This document shows, in pieces, positions 1 to 8,000 of a stretch of 64,000 nt of DNA. This DNA comes from JANMDU01 sp031418715 (lineage in GTDB: Bacteria > Pseudomonadota > Gammaproteobacteria > Burkholderiales > Burkholderiaceae_C): contig JANOJL010000060.1 in assembly GCA_031418715.1 (NCBI GenBank), positions 62,001 to 126,000 of the forward strand. Direction: 5' to 3'. The translations under genes were made by a program, and so were the position numbers. The notes under the pieces are model-generated. The model worked only from the letters and a program-made list of their open reading frames with translations, searched no databases and was not told where the DNA came from. Each line of letters opens with the position of its first letter. Position 1 is the stretch's first letter.

Positions 1-518
1 GCATTGCTCACGCTCACGCCCCCTGTGGGGCAGAATTTCACGTCGAAGAAGGGTCCGCTCCAAGCCTTGAGCATCGCTGGCCCGCCCGCCTGCATCGCGG
101 GGAAGAATTTCAGCTCTTTGTAACCTGCTTCCGCCGCCATCATGATCTCGCTGCCTGTGGCCACGCCGGGAAGCAAAGGCATTCCGTTATCCCGGCAAGC
201 TTGTCCCACAGCATTTGTGAACCCCGGGCTCACAGCAAACCTCGCACCAGCGCGAGCAGCAGCCTGCGCCTCCGCAGGCGTGCGCACCGTGCCCGCGCCA
301 ACGATAGCTTCGGGCACTTCTTTGGCAATGCGCTCTATGCATTGCAGCGCAACGGGGGTACGCAGAGTGACTTCCAACATGCGAATACCGCCTGCCACCA
401 AAGCACGAGCCATGGGCACGGCGTGATTGATGTCGTTCAACACGATCACGGGTATCACAGGCGCGTCTTGCATCACGTCGAGCGACGTGAGCACTGCAGG
501 TAGTGTTTTCAAAGCCAT
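1..518 (-). CDS. eda: KDPG aldolase, C-terminus cut by window edge
   Basis: 2-keto-3-deoxy-6-phosphogluconate aldolase cleaves KDPG to pyruvate and glyceraldehyde 3-phosphate, the last step of the Entner-Doudoroff pathway in the cytoplasm. About 172 residues are visible from the ATG at 518. The class I aldolase features are clear: Glu49 in RMLEVTLRT, the Schiff-base Lys137 in ELKFFPA (equivalent to E. coli Lys133), and the phosphate-binding FCPTGGVS near the edge. Its start lies inside the end of edd (10-nt overlap), so the two are translationally coupled in one operon. The gene continues beyond position 1, so the real stop is not visible. Confidence 0.95.
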   Translation of the reverse strand, partial: MALKTLPAVLTSLDVMQDAPVIPVIVLNDINHAVPMARALVAGGIRMLEVTLRTPVALQCIERIAKEVPEAIVGAGTVRTPAEAQAAARAGARFAVSPGFTNAVGQACRDNGMPLLPGVATGSEIMMAAEAGYKELKFFPAMQAGGPAMLKAWSGPFFDVKFCPTGGVSVSN

Positions 519-2365
519 GATCCAGCTCCTTCTTCGGCGGTGAGGGCATGGCGGCGCGAGGAAGCAAACAATTCGCGCCCCATACCGATGCCATTGGATT
601 GAATCAGGTGATCAGGCATTTGAGCTAACGGCCTTGCTGCCCAGTCAGCTTCAGGAACGAGGGCTTGCAGCGTGCCAGCCACGCCATCCAGCCGCACGAT
701 ATCGCCATCACGCAGCTTTGCAAGCGATCCGCCTGCAAAGGCTTCCGGGCTCACGTGAATTGCCGCAGGCACTTTGCCAGATGCACCACTCATGCGGCCA
801 TCGGTGACGAGCGCCACCTTGAATCCTTTGCCTTGCAGTACAGCCAGCGGCGGTGTGAGCTTGTGCAGCTCGGGCATACCGTTCGCGCGCGGCCCTTGCC
901 AGCGCACGACGACGATCATGCCGCCCGCGGCATTCTCCAAGCACATTTGCTCCATTTCGCCGGCTTTGAAAGCCGCGAGCATCGCATCTTGGCTGTCGAA
1001 TACGCGCGCAGGCGCTTCGATGATGTGGCTAGTCTCAGGCACAGCAGACACCTTGATCACGCTGCGCCCTAAGTTGCCTTGTAGCAATTTCAAACCGCCC
1101 GTGGCACTGAAAGGCTCAGCAGCAGTGCGCACCACGCTGGTGTCTTTGCTTGCGCCTGCGTCGTTCCACACCAGCTTGTTGTCCACAGCAGAGGGGATTT
1201 TTGTGTACTCACGCAGACTATTCGATACGGTAATGACATCGCCATGCATAAAACCTGCATCCAGCAATTCGCGAATCACATGACCTGGCCCGCCCGCAGC
1301 TTGAAATTGATTCACATCCGCGCTGCCGTTTGGATACACCCGCGTGAGCAAGGGCACCACATCGGAGAGTAACGAGAAATCATCCCAATCAATCACGATG
1401 CCCGCAGAGCGAGCCACAGCCACCCAATGGATCAAATGATTGGTTGAGCCGCCTGTAGCCAAGAGCGCAATCATCGCGTTCACGATACAACGCTCATCGA
1501 CTAGTTCGCCGATGCGCTTGCCTGCTTTGGCAGCAGCGAGCACAGTTCGCGCAGCCTCGCGTGTGAGCAGCTCGCGCAAATTGCCACTTTGTGCTGAACT
1601 TCTGGCTTCATCAGGATTCACAAAAGCCGTGCCTGGCACATGCAAGCCCATCGCCTCTAAGAGCATTTGATTGCTATTGGCCGTACCGTAAAACGTACAG
1701 GTGCCTTGGCCGTGATAAGCCTTGCTCTCGGCAGCGAGCAATTCTGAGCGCCCCACCAAGCCTTGCGCCGCTTGCTCGCGCACTTTTGCTTTGTCATTGT
1801 TAGACAAACCCGTAGTCATCGGCCCAGCGGGGACAAACACCACCGGCAAATGCCCAAAATGCAAAGCGCCAATCAAGAGCCCAGGCACGATTTTGTCGCA
1901 CACGCCCAGCATCAGCACGGCATCAAACACATCGTGAGATAAAGCAATGGCCGTGCCTTGCGCTATATTGTCTCGACTAAAAAGCGAAAGTTCCATGCCT
2001 GCTGTGCCCTGCGTCACACCATCGCACATCGCTGGCACGCCGCCTGCCACTTGCGCTGTTGCTCCGTGCTTGCGGACTTCATCTTTGATAATGCTGGGGT
2101 ATTGAGCGAACGGCGCATGCGCTGAGAGCATGTCGTTGTAGGCATTCACGATCGCCACGTTCGGCGCTTTCTCAGCGACGACTTTGAATTTATCGTTTGC
2201 AGGCAGCGCAGCAAAAGCATGCGCCACGTTCGCGCAACCCATGCGATCCGCCCCGCGATCTCTTGCGGCTGCCACTTTGATCTGTGCTAAATATGCGCCT
2301 CGTGTGGGGGCGCTGCGCTCACGAATGCGCCCGGTGACTTGTTCAATAACAGGATGGAGTTTCAT
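509..2365 (-). CDS. edd: Phosphogluconate dehydratase
   Basis: Edd dehydrates 6-phosphogluconate to KDPG using an iron-sulfur cluster, in the cytoplasm; it belongs to the IlvD/Edd family. I place the start at the ATG at 2365 (MKLHPVIEQVTGRI), giving 618 residues, close to the roughly 600 usual for Edd. The reading frame stays open upstream to 2452, but that part crosses the promoter and operator and has no family similarity. Conserved Edd-like stretches include NAYNDMLSAHAPF, GGVPAMCDGVTQG, GGSTNHLIHW and VTDGRMSGASGKVPAAIH. It is the promoter-proximal gene of edd-eda and its stop overlaps the start of eda. Confidence 0.96.
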   Translation of the reverse strand: MKLHPVIEQVTGRIRERSAPTRGAYLAQIKVAAARDRGADRMGCANVAHAFAALPANDKFKVVAEKAPNVAIVNAYNDMLSAHAPFAQYPSIIKDEVRKHGATAQVAGGVPAMCDGVTQGTAGMELSLFSRDNIAQGTAIALSHDVFDAVLMLGVCDKIVPGLLIGALHFGHLPVVFVPAGPMTTGLSNNDKAKVREQAAQGLVGRSELLAAESKAYHGQGTCTFYGTANSNQMLLEAMGLHVPGTAFVNPDEARSSAQSGNLRELLTREAARTVLAAAKAGKRIGELVDERCIVNAMIALLATGGSTNHLIHWVAVARSAGIVIDWDDFSLLSDVVPLLTRVYPNGSADVNQFQAAGGPGHVIRELLDAGFMHGDVITVSNSLREYTKIPSAVDNKLVWNDAGASKDTSVVRTAAEPFSATGGLKLLQGNLGRSVIKVSAVPETSHIIEAPARVFDSQDAMLAAFKAGEMEQMCLENAAGGMIVVVRWQGPRANGMPELHKLTPPLAVLQGKGFKVALVTDGRMSGASGKVPAAIHVSPEAFAGGSLAKLRDGDIVRLDGVAGTLQALVPEADWAARPLAQMPDHLIQSNGIGMGRELFASSRRHALTAEEGAGSWL

Positions 2366-2379
2366 AAAATCAACATTCC

Positions 2380-2398
2380 AATGTAACTTAATTACATT
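2380..2398. promoter_or_regulatory. HexR-type operator upstream of edd
   Basis: A perfect inverted repeat, AATGTAA-CTTAA-TTACATT, lies 15 bp upstream of the edd start. It matches the known HexR pattern TGTAAT-nnn-ATTACA. HexR is the RpiR-family repressor of Entner-Doudoroff and central carbon genes in gamma- and betaproteobacteria and is relieved by KDPG. A weak -10 (TATGAT on the minus strand) sits just upstream of the palindrome, so binding would cover the start of transcription. No hexR gene is in the window; the assignment rests on the motif and its position. Confidence 0.75.
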
Positions 2399-2450
2399 AT
2401 CATACGATGATTGGCTTTTCTTTGCCAGAGCCCAGTTACATGACGGCAAC

Positions 2451-2480
2451 AAAAAAGCCGCAGACAGTGCTGCAGCTTTA
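2451..2480 (-). terminator. Rho-independent terminator of the OmpA-like gene
   Basis: Read on the minus strand this is a 10-bp stem (AAAGCTGCAG / CTGCGGCTTT, one G-U pair) with a 6-nt loop, followed by a T run. It lies about 20 bp downstream of the stop of the OmpA-like gene and separates it from the edd promoter. Confidence 0.75.
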
Positions 2481-2500
2481 TGAAGTGAGCACTCTACAGC

Positions 2501-3031
2501 TCAAATCATGAAAACTTCCACGCGACGGCCTTCAGCAGCGGATGTCGCACCAGCTTTGATATCGCTAGGTCGCACCATCACGATTTGTCCATCTGTCACG
2601 CCAGAGCTGGTGAGCAGGTCTTTCACAGCAAAAGCGCGTACTTTAGCAAGCTCAGAATTCTTTTGCGGATCGCCAGAGGGATCTACGAAGCCACTGATAC
2701 CGACTTTCTTGCCTGTTTTAGCAGCCGTCAAAATCTCAGCCAGCGCTTTTGCCCCGTCTTGCGCCAATTCAGCCTTACCGGGAGCAAAGTAAAACTTCAC
2801 CACGCCATTTTCAACCTTGACACTTGCGCCTTCAGCTGCAGCAGCCATCGCGACAGCAGCCAATGCAACAGGTGCAACGGGAACCGCAGCGACAGCCGCA
2901 GCCTTGGCCATCTTGGCCGACTTGTTTTTCTGATAAATCGACATACCGATCACAAGGCTCACCACCAAGGCGATCACCCCGAAAACCACACCCAGGGCGA
3001 CGCCTGTGCTTTCATCATCTTGCGAGAACAT
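2501..3031 (-). CDS. OmpA-family peptidoglycan-binding protein with one membrane anchor
   Basis: A 176-residue protein. Residues about 10-32 form a hydrophobic membrane segment (GVALGVVFGVIALVVSLVIG). An Ala/Lys-rich linker follows, then an OmpA C-terminal domain from about residue 75: VVKFYFAPGKAEL, ISGFVDPSGDPQKNSELAKVRAFAV and EGRRVEVFMI match the pattern seen in OmpA/MotB domains that bind peptidoglycan. It probably tethers the inner membrane to the cell wall. It is a single gene with its own terminator, divergent from the ChaC-like gene with only 45 bp between the starts. No partner gene indicates a more specific role. Confidence 0.8.
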   Translation of the reverse strand: MFSQDDESTGVALGVVFGVIALVVSLVIGMSIYQKNKSAKMAKAAAVAAVPVAPVALAAVAMAAAAEGASVKVENGVVKFYFAPGKAELAQDGAKALAEILTAAKTGKKVGISGFVDPSGDPQKNSELAKVRAFAVKDLLTSSGVTDGQIVMVRPSDIKAGATSAAEGRRVEVFMI

Positions 3032-3076
3032 GGAACTACTCCGTTGTTAATTCATCTGGTATTGTAAATTGTGAAC

Positions 3077-3679
3077 ATGAGTGCTCTAAAACTTCCAAAA
3101 AACAGCCCCAAAGCGCCGCGCGGCCCTGCAAATATGCTCGCGACTACGCTGGAACAATGGCATGAGCAGCAGGACGATTTGTGGGTGTTTGGCTACGCTT
3201 CGCTCATCTGGCGACCAGAATTTGAATTCACCGAACGCCGCGCCGCGCGAGTGCACGGCTGGCATCGTGCATTGCAAATGTGGAGCAGCATCAACCGAGG
3301 CACACCTGAATGCCCAGGCCTCGTGTTTGCGCTACTGCGAGGTGGCAGTTGCCAAGGTGTGGTTTTTCGCATTCCCAAGGCGCAGGCTGAACAAGCCTTA
3401 CACAATTTGTGGTTTCGAGAAATGCCTGGTGACGTGTATGACCCGCGCTGGTTGCGCTGCACCACAGCACATGGCAACGTGAACGCACTGGCTTTCACAA
3501 TGGCCAAAAGCAACTCGAGCTACTGCGGCACACTTACGCCCGAGCAATACCGCCAAATTTTTAGCGAGGCCTGTGGCCGCTACGGCACCACGCTCGATTA
3601 CGCGCAACGCACCTATGAGAGCCTGATGGCCGAAGGTATCGATGATCATGCCTTGTCTAAGCTTTTGAAACTGGTTTGA
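3077..3679 (+). CDS. ChaC-type gamma-glutamylcyclotransferase
   Basis: Predicted glutathione-specific gamma-glutamylcyclotransferase, which breaks glutathione into 5-oxoproline and Cys-Gly in the cytoplasm. The 200-residue product has the family signature near its start, WVFGYASLIWRPEF (usual form VFGYGSLIW), then RAARVHGWHRALQMWS and GVVFRIP, which are typical of ChaC. A candidate catalytic acid lies in LWFREMPGDVY. An in-frame GTG lies 6 nt upstream of the ATG chosen; neither has a clear Shine-Dalgarno sequence, so the mRNA may have a very short leader. Length fits the family. Confidence 0.88.
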   Translation: MSALKLPKNSPKAPRGPANMLATTLEQWHEQQDDLWVFGYASLIWRPEFEFTERRAARVHGWHRALQMWSSINRGTPECPGLVFALLRGGSCQGVVFRIPKAQAEQALHNLWFREMPGDVYDPRWLRCTTAHGNVNALAFTMAKSNSSYCGTLTPEQYRQIFSEACGRYGTTLDYAQRTYESLMAEGIDDHALSKLLKLV

Positions 3680-3697
3680 CATCACGGTGAACGCAGT

Positions 3698-3720
3698 GTT
3701 CTCAGCTGCGAGATGAGAAC
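3698..3720. other. Inverted repeat after the ChaC-like gene
   Basis: GTTCTCA and TGAGAAC form 7-bp arms around a 9-nt loop, 18 bp after the ChaC stop. There is no T run after it, so it is either a weak terminator or a binding site. Confidence 0.35.
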
Positions 3721-3855
3721 TCAAATACTTAGCCTTCAAAGACGACCAGCTATAAAAATCAATTGTCCGAAAATGATAGAAAATAGTCTCTCATTGATGG
3801 GACGCAATCGCCTCTTGCACCTAACAATTGGGCTCTTCAATACAAGGAACCCACC

Positions 3856-4404
3856 ATGAAAACTTGCCTGATCGTGATCGACGTACAAGAATCTTTTCGT
3901 CACCGCCCCTATTTCTCTGCCAGCGACATGCCAGCTTATTTGAATGCTCAAAACGCCTTGATCCAAGGCTGCATCCAGCGGGGCATCCCCATCGTTCGCG
4001 TCTTTCATGTTGAAGGTCCGCAAGACAGCAGCAATGCTTTTGCTCATGCCTCGGGTCATATTCGCTCCCTAGAGGGCTTGGCCGATTTTGATGCAGCGCA
4101 TACGGTGCATAAGTCTCGCCATAGCGCTTTGGTGGGCACAGGATTGGATGTGTGGCTCACGCAGCAAGGCATCCAAAAGCTGATCATCAGCGGCATCCGC
4201 ACCGAGCAATGCTGTGAGACCACCGCGCGTCATGCCAGCGATCTGGGCTGGCAGATTCGTTATGTGCTGGATGCCACATTCACCTTTGATATGCCGCAAG
4301 CCGATGGCAGCATCTTCAGCAGAGCAGACATCAAATCTCGCACAGCAGCCGTACTCTCAGGCCGCTTCGCACAAATCTGCACCGTCACCCAAGCCATCGC
4401 ATGA
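3856..4404 (+). CDS. Isochorismatase-family cysteine hydrolase
   Basis: A 182-residue cysteine hydrolase of the isochorismatase/nicotinamidase fold. The catalytic triad can be placed: Asp9 in LIVIDVQESF, a lysine in HTVHKSRHSAL, and Cys118 within SGIRTEQCCETTARHA. Family members hydrolyse isochorismate, nicotinamide, N-carbamoyl amides and similar compounds; the substrate cannot be read here. It starts after an AAGGAA ribosome site and its ATGA overlaps the next gene, a GlxA-type regulator, so the two form an operon. In this arrangement the regulator often controls the hydrolase. Confidence 0.88.
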   Translation: MKTCLIVIDVQESFRHRPYFSASDMPAYLNAQNALIQGCIQRGIPIVRVFHVEGPQDSSNAFAHASGHIRSLEGLADFDAAHTVHKSRHSALVGTGLDVWLTQQGIQKLIISGIRTEQCCETTARHASDLGWQIRYVLDATFTFDMPQADGSIFSRADIKSRTAAVLSGRFAQICTVTQAIA

Positions 4405-5426
4405 CCGAACTACTCTTCGTTTTACTGCCGCACAGCTGCGCGCTAGATTGGGCAGGGCCAGCTGAAGCTTTTCGAATTGCGAACCAAACGCTAGCTCGTC
4501 TTGGAAAACCACAAGCTTTCAAATTGCGCTTTATTGGGCCTGCAGATCAGACCCCTAGCTCGGTCGGCGCGCATATCAGCGGGATCGAAGCCTTACCAGA
4601 GCGCATTACTGTTGGGAGTTGGGTGATTTTGCTGGGTTCTCCCGATGAACATGTCGCTTTGCAAAGTCAGGCCGTGCGTGATTTGACGCATTGGCTGCGC
4701 AGCATCAGCCGCCAGTTGCAAGCGCCGCAGCGCTTGATCACGATTTGTGCAGGCGCTTTATATGCTGCAAAGGCAGGATTGCTAACACATGCGCAGGTGA
4801 CGACGCACCATCTAGAGCTAGAGGCTTTACGCAAGCTTGAACCGCAATGCACAGTGATTGCCAACCGCGTTTTTGTGATTGATGCGCAGCGCAATATCTA
4901 TAGCAGCGCTGGAATCACCACAGGAATTGATTTGGCTGTGCATTTGATTGCTGAGCAGTGCGGCGAGGCGGTGGCGGCCAGAGTAGCTCAGGTGATGGTG
5001 ATGCCGATGCGGCGCGGCCCAGGCGATCCCGGGCATTCTGCTTTTTTGAGTAGGCGCTCGCACATGCATGCAGCAGTGCACCGGGTGCAAGATGCAGTCA
5101 GCCAAGCGCCTCGCGAAGAGTGGTCAGCCCAGCGCATGGCAGAAGTAGCATGCACCTCCACGCGACATCTGAATCGCTTATTTGAAGAGCATGTAGGTAT
5201 CAGCCCCTTGCATTTTTTGCGCAATCTACGCGTCGAATTGGCTTGCAAAGCCTTAGCTACAGGGCACTCCTTGGCACAGGCCGCTGACTTGGCTGGTTTT
5301 CATTCTGATTTACAACTGCGCCGTGCTCGCGCTGCACAAAAAAGGACAATTCACTATCGGCTCAGCGTCGGGCATGAAAGTAGTTGGCCTCTAGGGCATC
5401 CTTGCGTCGCCATTTTTAAACCCTGA
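4401..5426 (+). CDS. GlxA-type AraC-family regulator with DJ-1/PfpI domain
   Basis: A 341-residue transcription regulator. Residues about 1-190 form a DJ-1/PfpI-like domain (LLPHSCALDWAGPAEAFRIANQ, ITICAGALYAAKAGLL). A linker and AraC-type double helix-turn-helix follow: WSAQRMAEVACTSTRHLNRLFEEHVGISP and AQAADLAGFHSDLQLRRA. The second helix-turn-helix is recognisable, but the last ~35 residues do not look like the usual ending (RRAF...SPxxYR), which may reflect divergence or a late frameshift. The gene overlaps the upstream hydrolase by 4 nt. It probably senses a small metabolite related to that hydrolase's substrate. Confidence 0.85.
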   Translation: MTELLFVLLPHSCALDWAGPAEAFRIANQTLARLGKPQAFKLRFIGPADQTPSSVGAHISGIEALPERITVGSWVILLGSPDEHVALQSQAVRDLTHWLRSISRQLQAPQRLITICAGALYAAKAGLLTHAQVTTHHLELEALRKLEPQCTVIANRVFVIDAQRNIYSSAGITTGIDLAVHLIAEQCGEAVAARVAQVMVMPMRRGPGDPGHSAFLSRRSHMHAAVHRVQDAVSQAPREEWSAQRMAEVACTSTRHLNRLFEEHVGISPLHFLRNLRVELACKALATGHSLAQAADLAGFHSDLQLRRARAAQKRTIHYRLSVGHESSWPLGHPCVAIFKP

Positions 5427-5487
5427 TGCAATTCTGAATAGAGTTTTCCCCGGGTTCAAATGTGCGCCAAGATGATAAGATAGAGGC

Positions 5488-5556
5488 TCATGATTAGTCT
5501 GGACCTGCGGGATCACTGAAATCATGACAGGCGAAAAGTCTTCAGGCTTTTTATTA
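5488..5556 (+). promoter_or_regulatory. Structured leader upstream of the rhodopsin gene
   Basis: Two nested secondary-structure signals precede the rhodopsin. TCATGATT (5488-5495) and AATCATGA (5520-5527) are perfect 8-bp inverted arms. They are followed by AAAAGTC-TTCA-GGCTTTT (5534-5551), a 7-bp stem with one G-U pair running into TTTTTATT, which resembles an intrinsic terminator. AGTCT (5496-5500) could also pair with AGGCT (5544-5548), an alternative that would break the second hairpin. It may be an attenuator in the rhodopsin leader or just the terminator of the GlxA-type gene; the stop of that gene is 108 nt upstream. Confidence 0.45.
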
Positions 5557-5585
5557 ACCAGTCATGCTTTTTAGGAGACATCCGC

Positions 5586-6398
5586 ATGATTTTCAAAAAT
5601 CTAATAGCCAAAGCAGGTTTAAACCTTGCACTCGGCGCAACTACAATCACATTCGCACTGACATCGACGCAAGCTTATGCTGCGACTGGCGCTGTGCTCA
5701 AGCCCGACGATTTTGTCGGCATCTCGTTTTGGCTGATTACTATGGCGTTGATGGCCTCCACGGTATTCTTCTTTTTGGAAAGAGACCGTGTATCTGCCAA
5801 ATGGAAAACATCTTTGACTGTTTCAGGCTTGGTCACTTTGGTGGCAGCTGTGCACTATATGTACATGCGCGAAGTTTGGGTCAATACCGGCACCTCGCCT
5901 ACGGTGTTCCGCTACATCGATTGGTTAATCACGGTGCCACTTCTAATGATCGAGTTTTACTTGATCTTGTCTGCGATCACGAAGGTGCCGTCCGGTGTAT
6001 TTTGGCGCTTGATGATCGGCACATTTGTGATGCTGATCGGTGGCTATTTAGGCGAAGCTGGTTACATGCCAGTATGGCCTGCATTCATCATCGGTATGGT
6101 CGGTTGGGCTGCTATTCTTTATGAGATCTTCATCGGCGAAGCCAGCAAGATCAATGCGCAAAGCGCCCCGCCCTCTGTTCAGTCTGCATTTAACACCATG
6201 CGTTGGATCGTGACTATTGGCTGGGCTATTTATCCTGTTGGTTATTTCTTTGGCTACCTGACAGGCAGCGGGCCAGAGGCCAGCGCCAATGCATTGAATT
6301 TGATCTATAACTTGGCCGACGTGCTTAATAAAATCGCGTTTGGTTTGATCATCTGGAACGTCGCCGTCAGCGAGACAGAAGCAAACGCTAAGAAATAA
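5586..6398 (+). CDS. Proteorhodopsin, green-absorbing proton pump
   Basis: A 270-residue type I rhodopsin, predicted to bind retinal and pump protons out across the inner membrane in light. Residues 1-32 resemble a cleaved signal peptide (ending STQAYA), as in proteorhodopsins. Seven membrane segments follow. Key residues, with SAR86-type green proteorhodopsin numbering in brackets: His90 [75], Arg109 [94], proton acceptor Asp112 [97], Thr116 [101], tuning Leu120 [105], proton donor Glu123 [108], Asp245 [227], Schiff-base Lys249 [231]. The D-T-E motif marks an outward proton pump and the Leu predicts green absorption. A good ribosome site (AGGAGA) precedes the ATG and a strong terminator follows. 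Confidence 0.96.
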   Translation: MIFKNLIAKAGLNLALGATTITFALTSTQAYAATGAVLKPDDFVGISFWLITMALMASTVFFFLERDRVSAKWKTSLTVSGLVTLVAAVHYMYMREVWVNTGTSPTVFRYIDWLITVPLLMIEFYLILSAITKVPSGVFWRLMIGTFVMLIGGYLGEAGYMPVWPAFIIGMVGWAAILYEIFIGEASKINAQSAPPSVQSAFNTMRWIVTIGWAIYPVGYFFGYLTGSGPEASANALNLIYNLADVLNKIAFGLIIWNVAVSETEANAKK

Positions 6399-6415
6399 AA
6401 TTTCTTAGCTAGATT

Positions 6416-6452
6416 AAGCGCTCTGGTTGCACACACTCAGAGCGCTTTTTTA
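6416..6452 (+). terminator. Strong terminator after the rhodopsin gene
   Basis: A perfect 10-bp stem, AAGCGCTCTG / CAGAGCGCTT, with a 12-nt loop and a T6 tail. It sits 18 bp after the rhodopsin stop and separates the rhodopsin transcript from crtIB. Confidence 0.9.
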
Positions 6453-6524
6453 TGGTCTGCACGGCTTTAGAATAATGAATATTTGCAGATACATTGCTCA
6501 TCTGAAACACCAAGGACAAGATTG

Positions 6525-8000
6525 ATGCAGGTTGTCGTGATAGGCGCAGGATTTGGTGGTTTGGCTGCAGCACTTCGCACGGCCGCTCGAGGCCATCAGG
6601 TCACCGTGCTAGACCGCTTGCCCGGCCCAGGCGGCCGAGGACGCGAGTTTGTATGCGATGTAGACAACTTTCAGTTTAAATACGATGCGGGTCCGACGGT
6701 GCTGACAGCCCCTGTGTTGTTTGAAGAACTTTTTGCGCTGTTTGGCGAAAAGCTTTCCGATCATGTCGAACTGATGCCTGTGAAGCCTTGGTATCAAATG
6801 CGCTTTGCAGATGGCACGCAGCTTGACTACGGCGGCGATACGCAACAAATTCAGGCCGAGATTGCTAAATTTTCGGGAGAAGATGCCCGCGCCTACCCAG
6901 AATTTTTAGCGCACTCGCAAAAACTTTTTGAAAAAGGCTACGAAGAGCTGGGTACACAGCCGTTTTTAGGTGCGACCTCGATGTTTAAAGCATTGCCAGC
7001 GATGCTTCGCCTACGGGCTGACAGATCGGTCTATTCCGCCACAGCGCGCTTCTTCAAAGACGAGCGCGTGCGTCGAGCATTCAGCATACAACCGCTCTTA
7101 GTAGGCGGTAATCCATTTGACACCACCAGCATTTACAGCTTGATCCATTACTTGGAACGGAAATGGGGCGTCTGGTTTCCGCGTGGGGGCATGGCGCGCT
7201 TAGTACAAGCTCTGGTGGAGCTGGGTCTTCGGCATGGTGTGCAGTTTGTGTGGAACGCTGATGTACAGAGCATCACTGCCGCGCAGAGCAAAGCCAGTGG
7301 TGTGCAACTGCAAAATGGTCAGCATATCGCGGCAGACGCTGTGATCAGCAATGCTGACGCTGGCTACACGCTGGCCAAGCTCTTGCCCGCTGAAAGGCAA
7401 CGCCCAAAAGCATTGACTCATAAGCAATACTCAATGGGTTTGTTTGTTTGGTATTTCAGCACACGAAAAGTGTTTGCTGATGTACCGCATCACACCATCT
7501 TATTTGGTAACGCCTACCGTGAGGTGCTGCATCAAATCTTTGAAAGCAAAGAGTTGGGGAACGACTTGAGCATTTATTTGCACCGCCCGACAGCCACCGA
7601 CGCGCAATATGCGCCAGCGGGCTACGACAGCTTCTATGCTCTGGTTCCCGTGCCCAATTTAGCCAGTGGGATTGACTGGTCCCAGCAAGCTGCACCCTTC
7701 AAAGCGCTGCTTTGCTCTGAACTAGAGAGGCGGATATTGCCCGACTTGAGCAAAAACATCGTGCATGAGCAAATTGTCACGCCCGATTACTTTGCTAATG
7801 AGCTGCTTGCGCCATTAGGATCGGGGTTTTCTATCACTCCAAAGCTAACGCAATCAGCGGGTTTTAGATTTCCCAACCAATCGCCCGAGCTCTCCAACTT
7901 ATATTTTGTAGGTGCTGGCACGCATCCTGGCGCTGGTGTACCCGGCGTGGTGACCTCAGCCAAGGTGGTTGAGCGTTTGATGTTTGGATCCGTGCAGTGA
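6525..8000 (+). CDS. crtI: Phytoene desaturase, CrtI type
   Basis: FAD-dependent desaturase that introduces double bonds into phytoene during carotenoid synthesis at the membrane. The ATG at 6525 is chosen because AAGGA lies just upstream and the dinucleotide-binding motif VVVIGAGFGGLAAAL (Gly7, Gly9, Gly12) then sits at the N-terminus. Length is 491 residues, normal for CrtI. Typical CrtI stretches include GPGGRGREF, YDAGPTVLTAPVLFEELF, RAFSIQPLLVGGNPF, WGVWFPRGGMARLVQAL and the C-terminal YFVGAGTHPGAGVPGVVTSA. The number of desaturation steps cannot be read from sequence. The stop overlaps the crtB start (TGATG), so the two are translationally coupled. Confidence 0.95.
   Translation: MQVVVIGAGFGGLAAALRTAARGHQVTVLDRLPGPGGRGREFVCDVDNFQFKYDAGPTVLTAPVLFEELFALFGEKLSDHVELMPVKPWYQMRFADGTQLDYGGDTQQIQAEIAKFSGEDARAYPEFLAHSQKLFEKGYEELGTQPFLGATSMFKALPAMLRLRADRSVYSATARFFKDERVRRAFSIQPLLVGGNPFDTTSIYSLIHYLERKWGVWFPRGGMARLVQALVELGLRHGVQFVWNADVQSITAAQSKASGVQLQNGQHIAADAVISNADAGYTLAKLLPAERQRPKALTHKQYSMGLFVWYFSTRKVFADVPHHTILFGNAYREVLHQIFESKELGNDLSIYLHRPTATDAQYAPAGYDSFYALVPVPNLASGIDWSQQAAPFKALLCSELERRILPDLSKNIVHEQIVTPDYFANELLAPLGSGFSITPKLTQSAGFRFPNQSPELSNLYFVGAGTHPGAGVPGVVTSAKVVERLMFGSVQ

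Noticed and set aside
774..1283. Long open frame on the plus strand opposite edd
   Set aside because: It is antisense to a well-conserved gene and its translation has no domain features.
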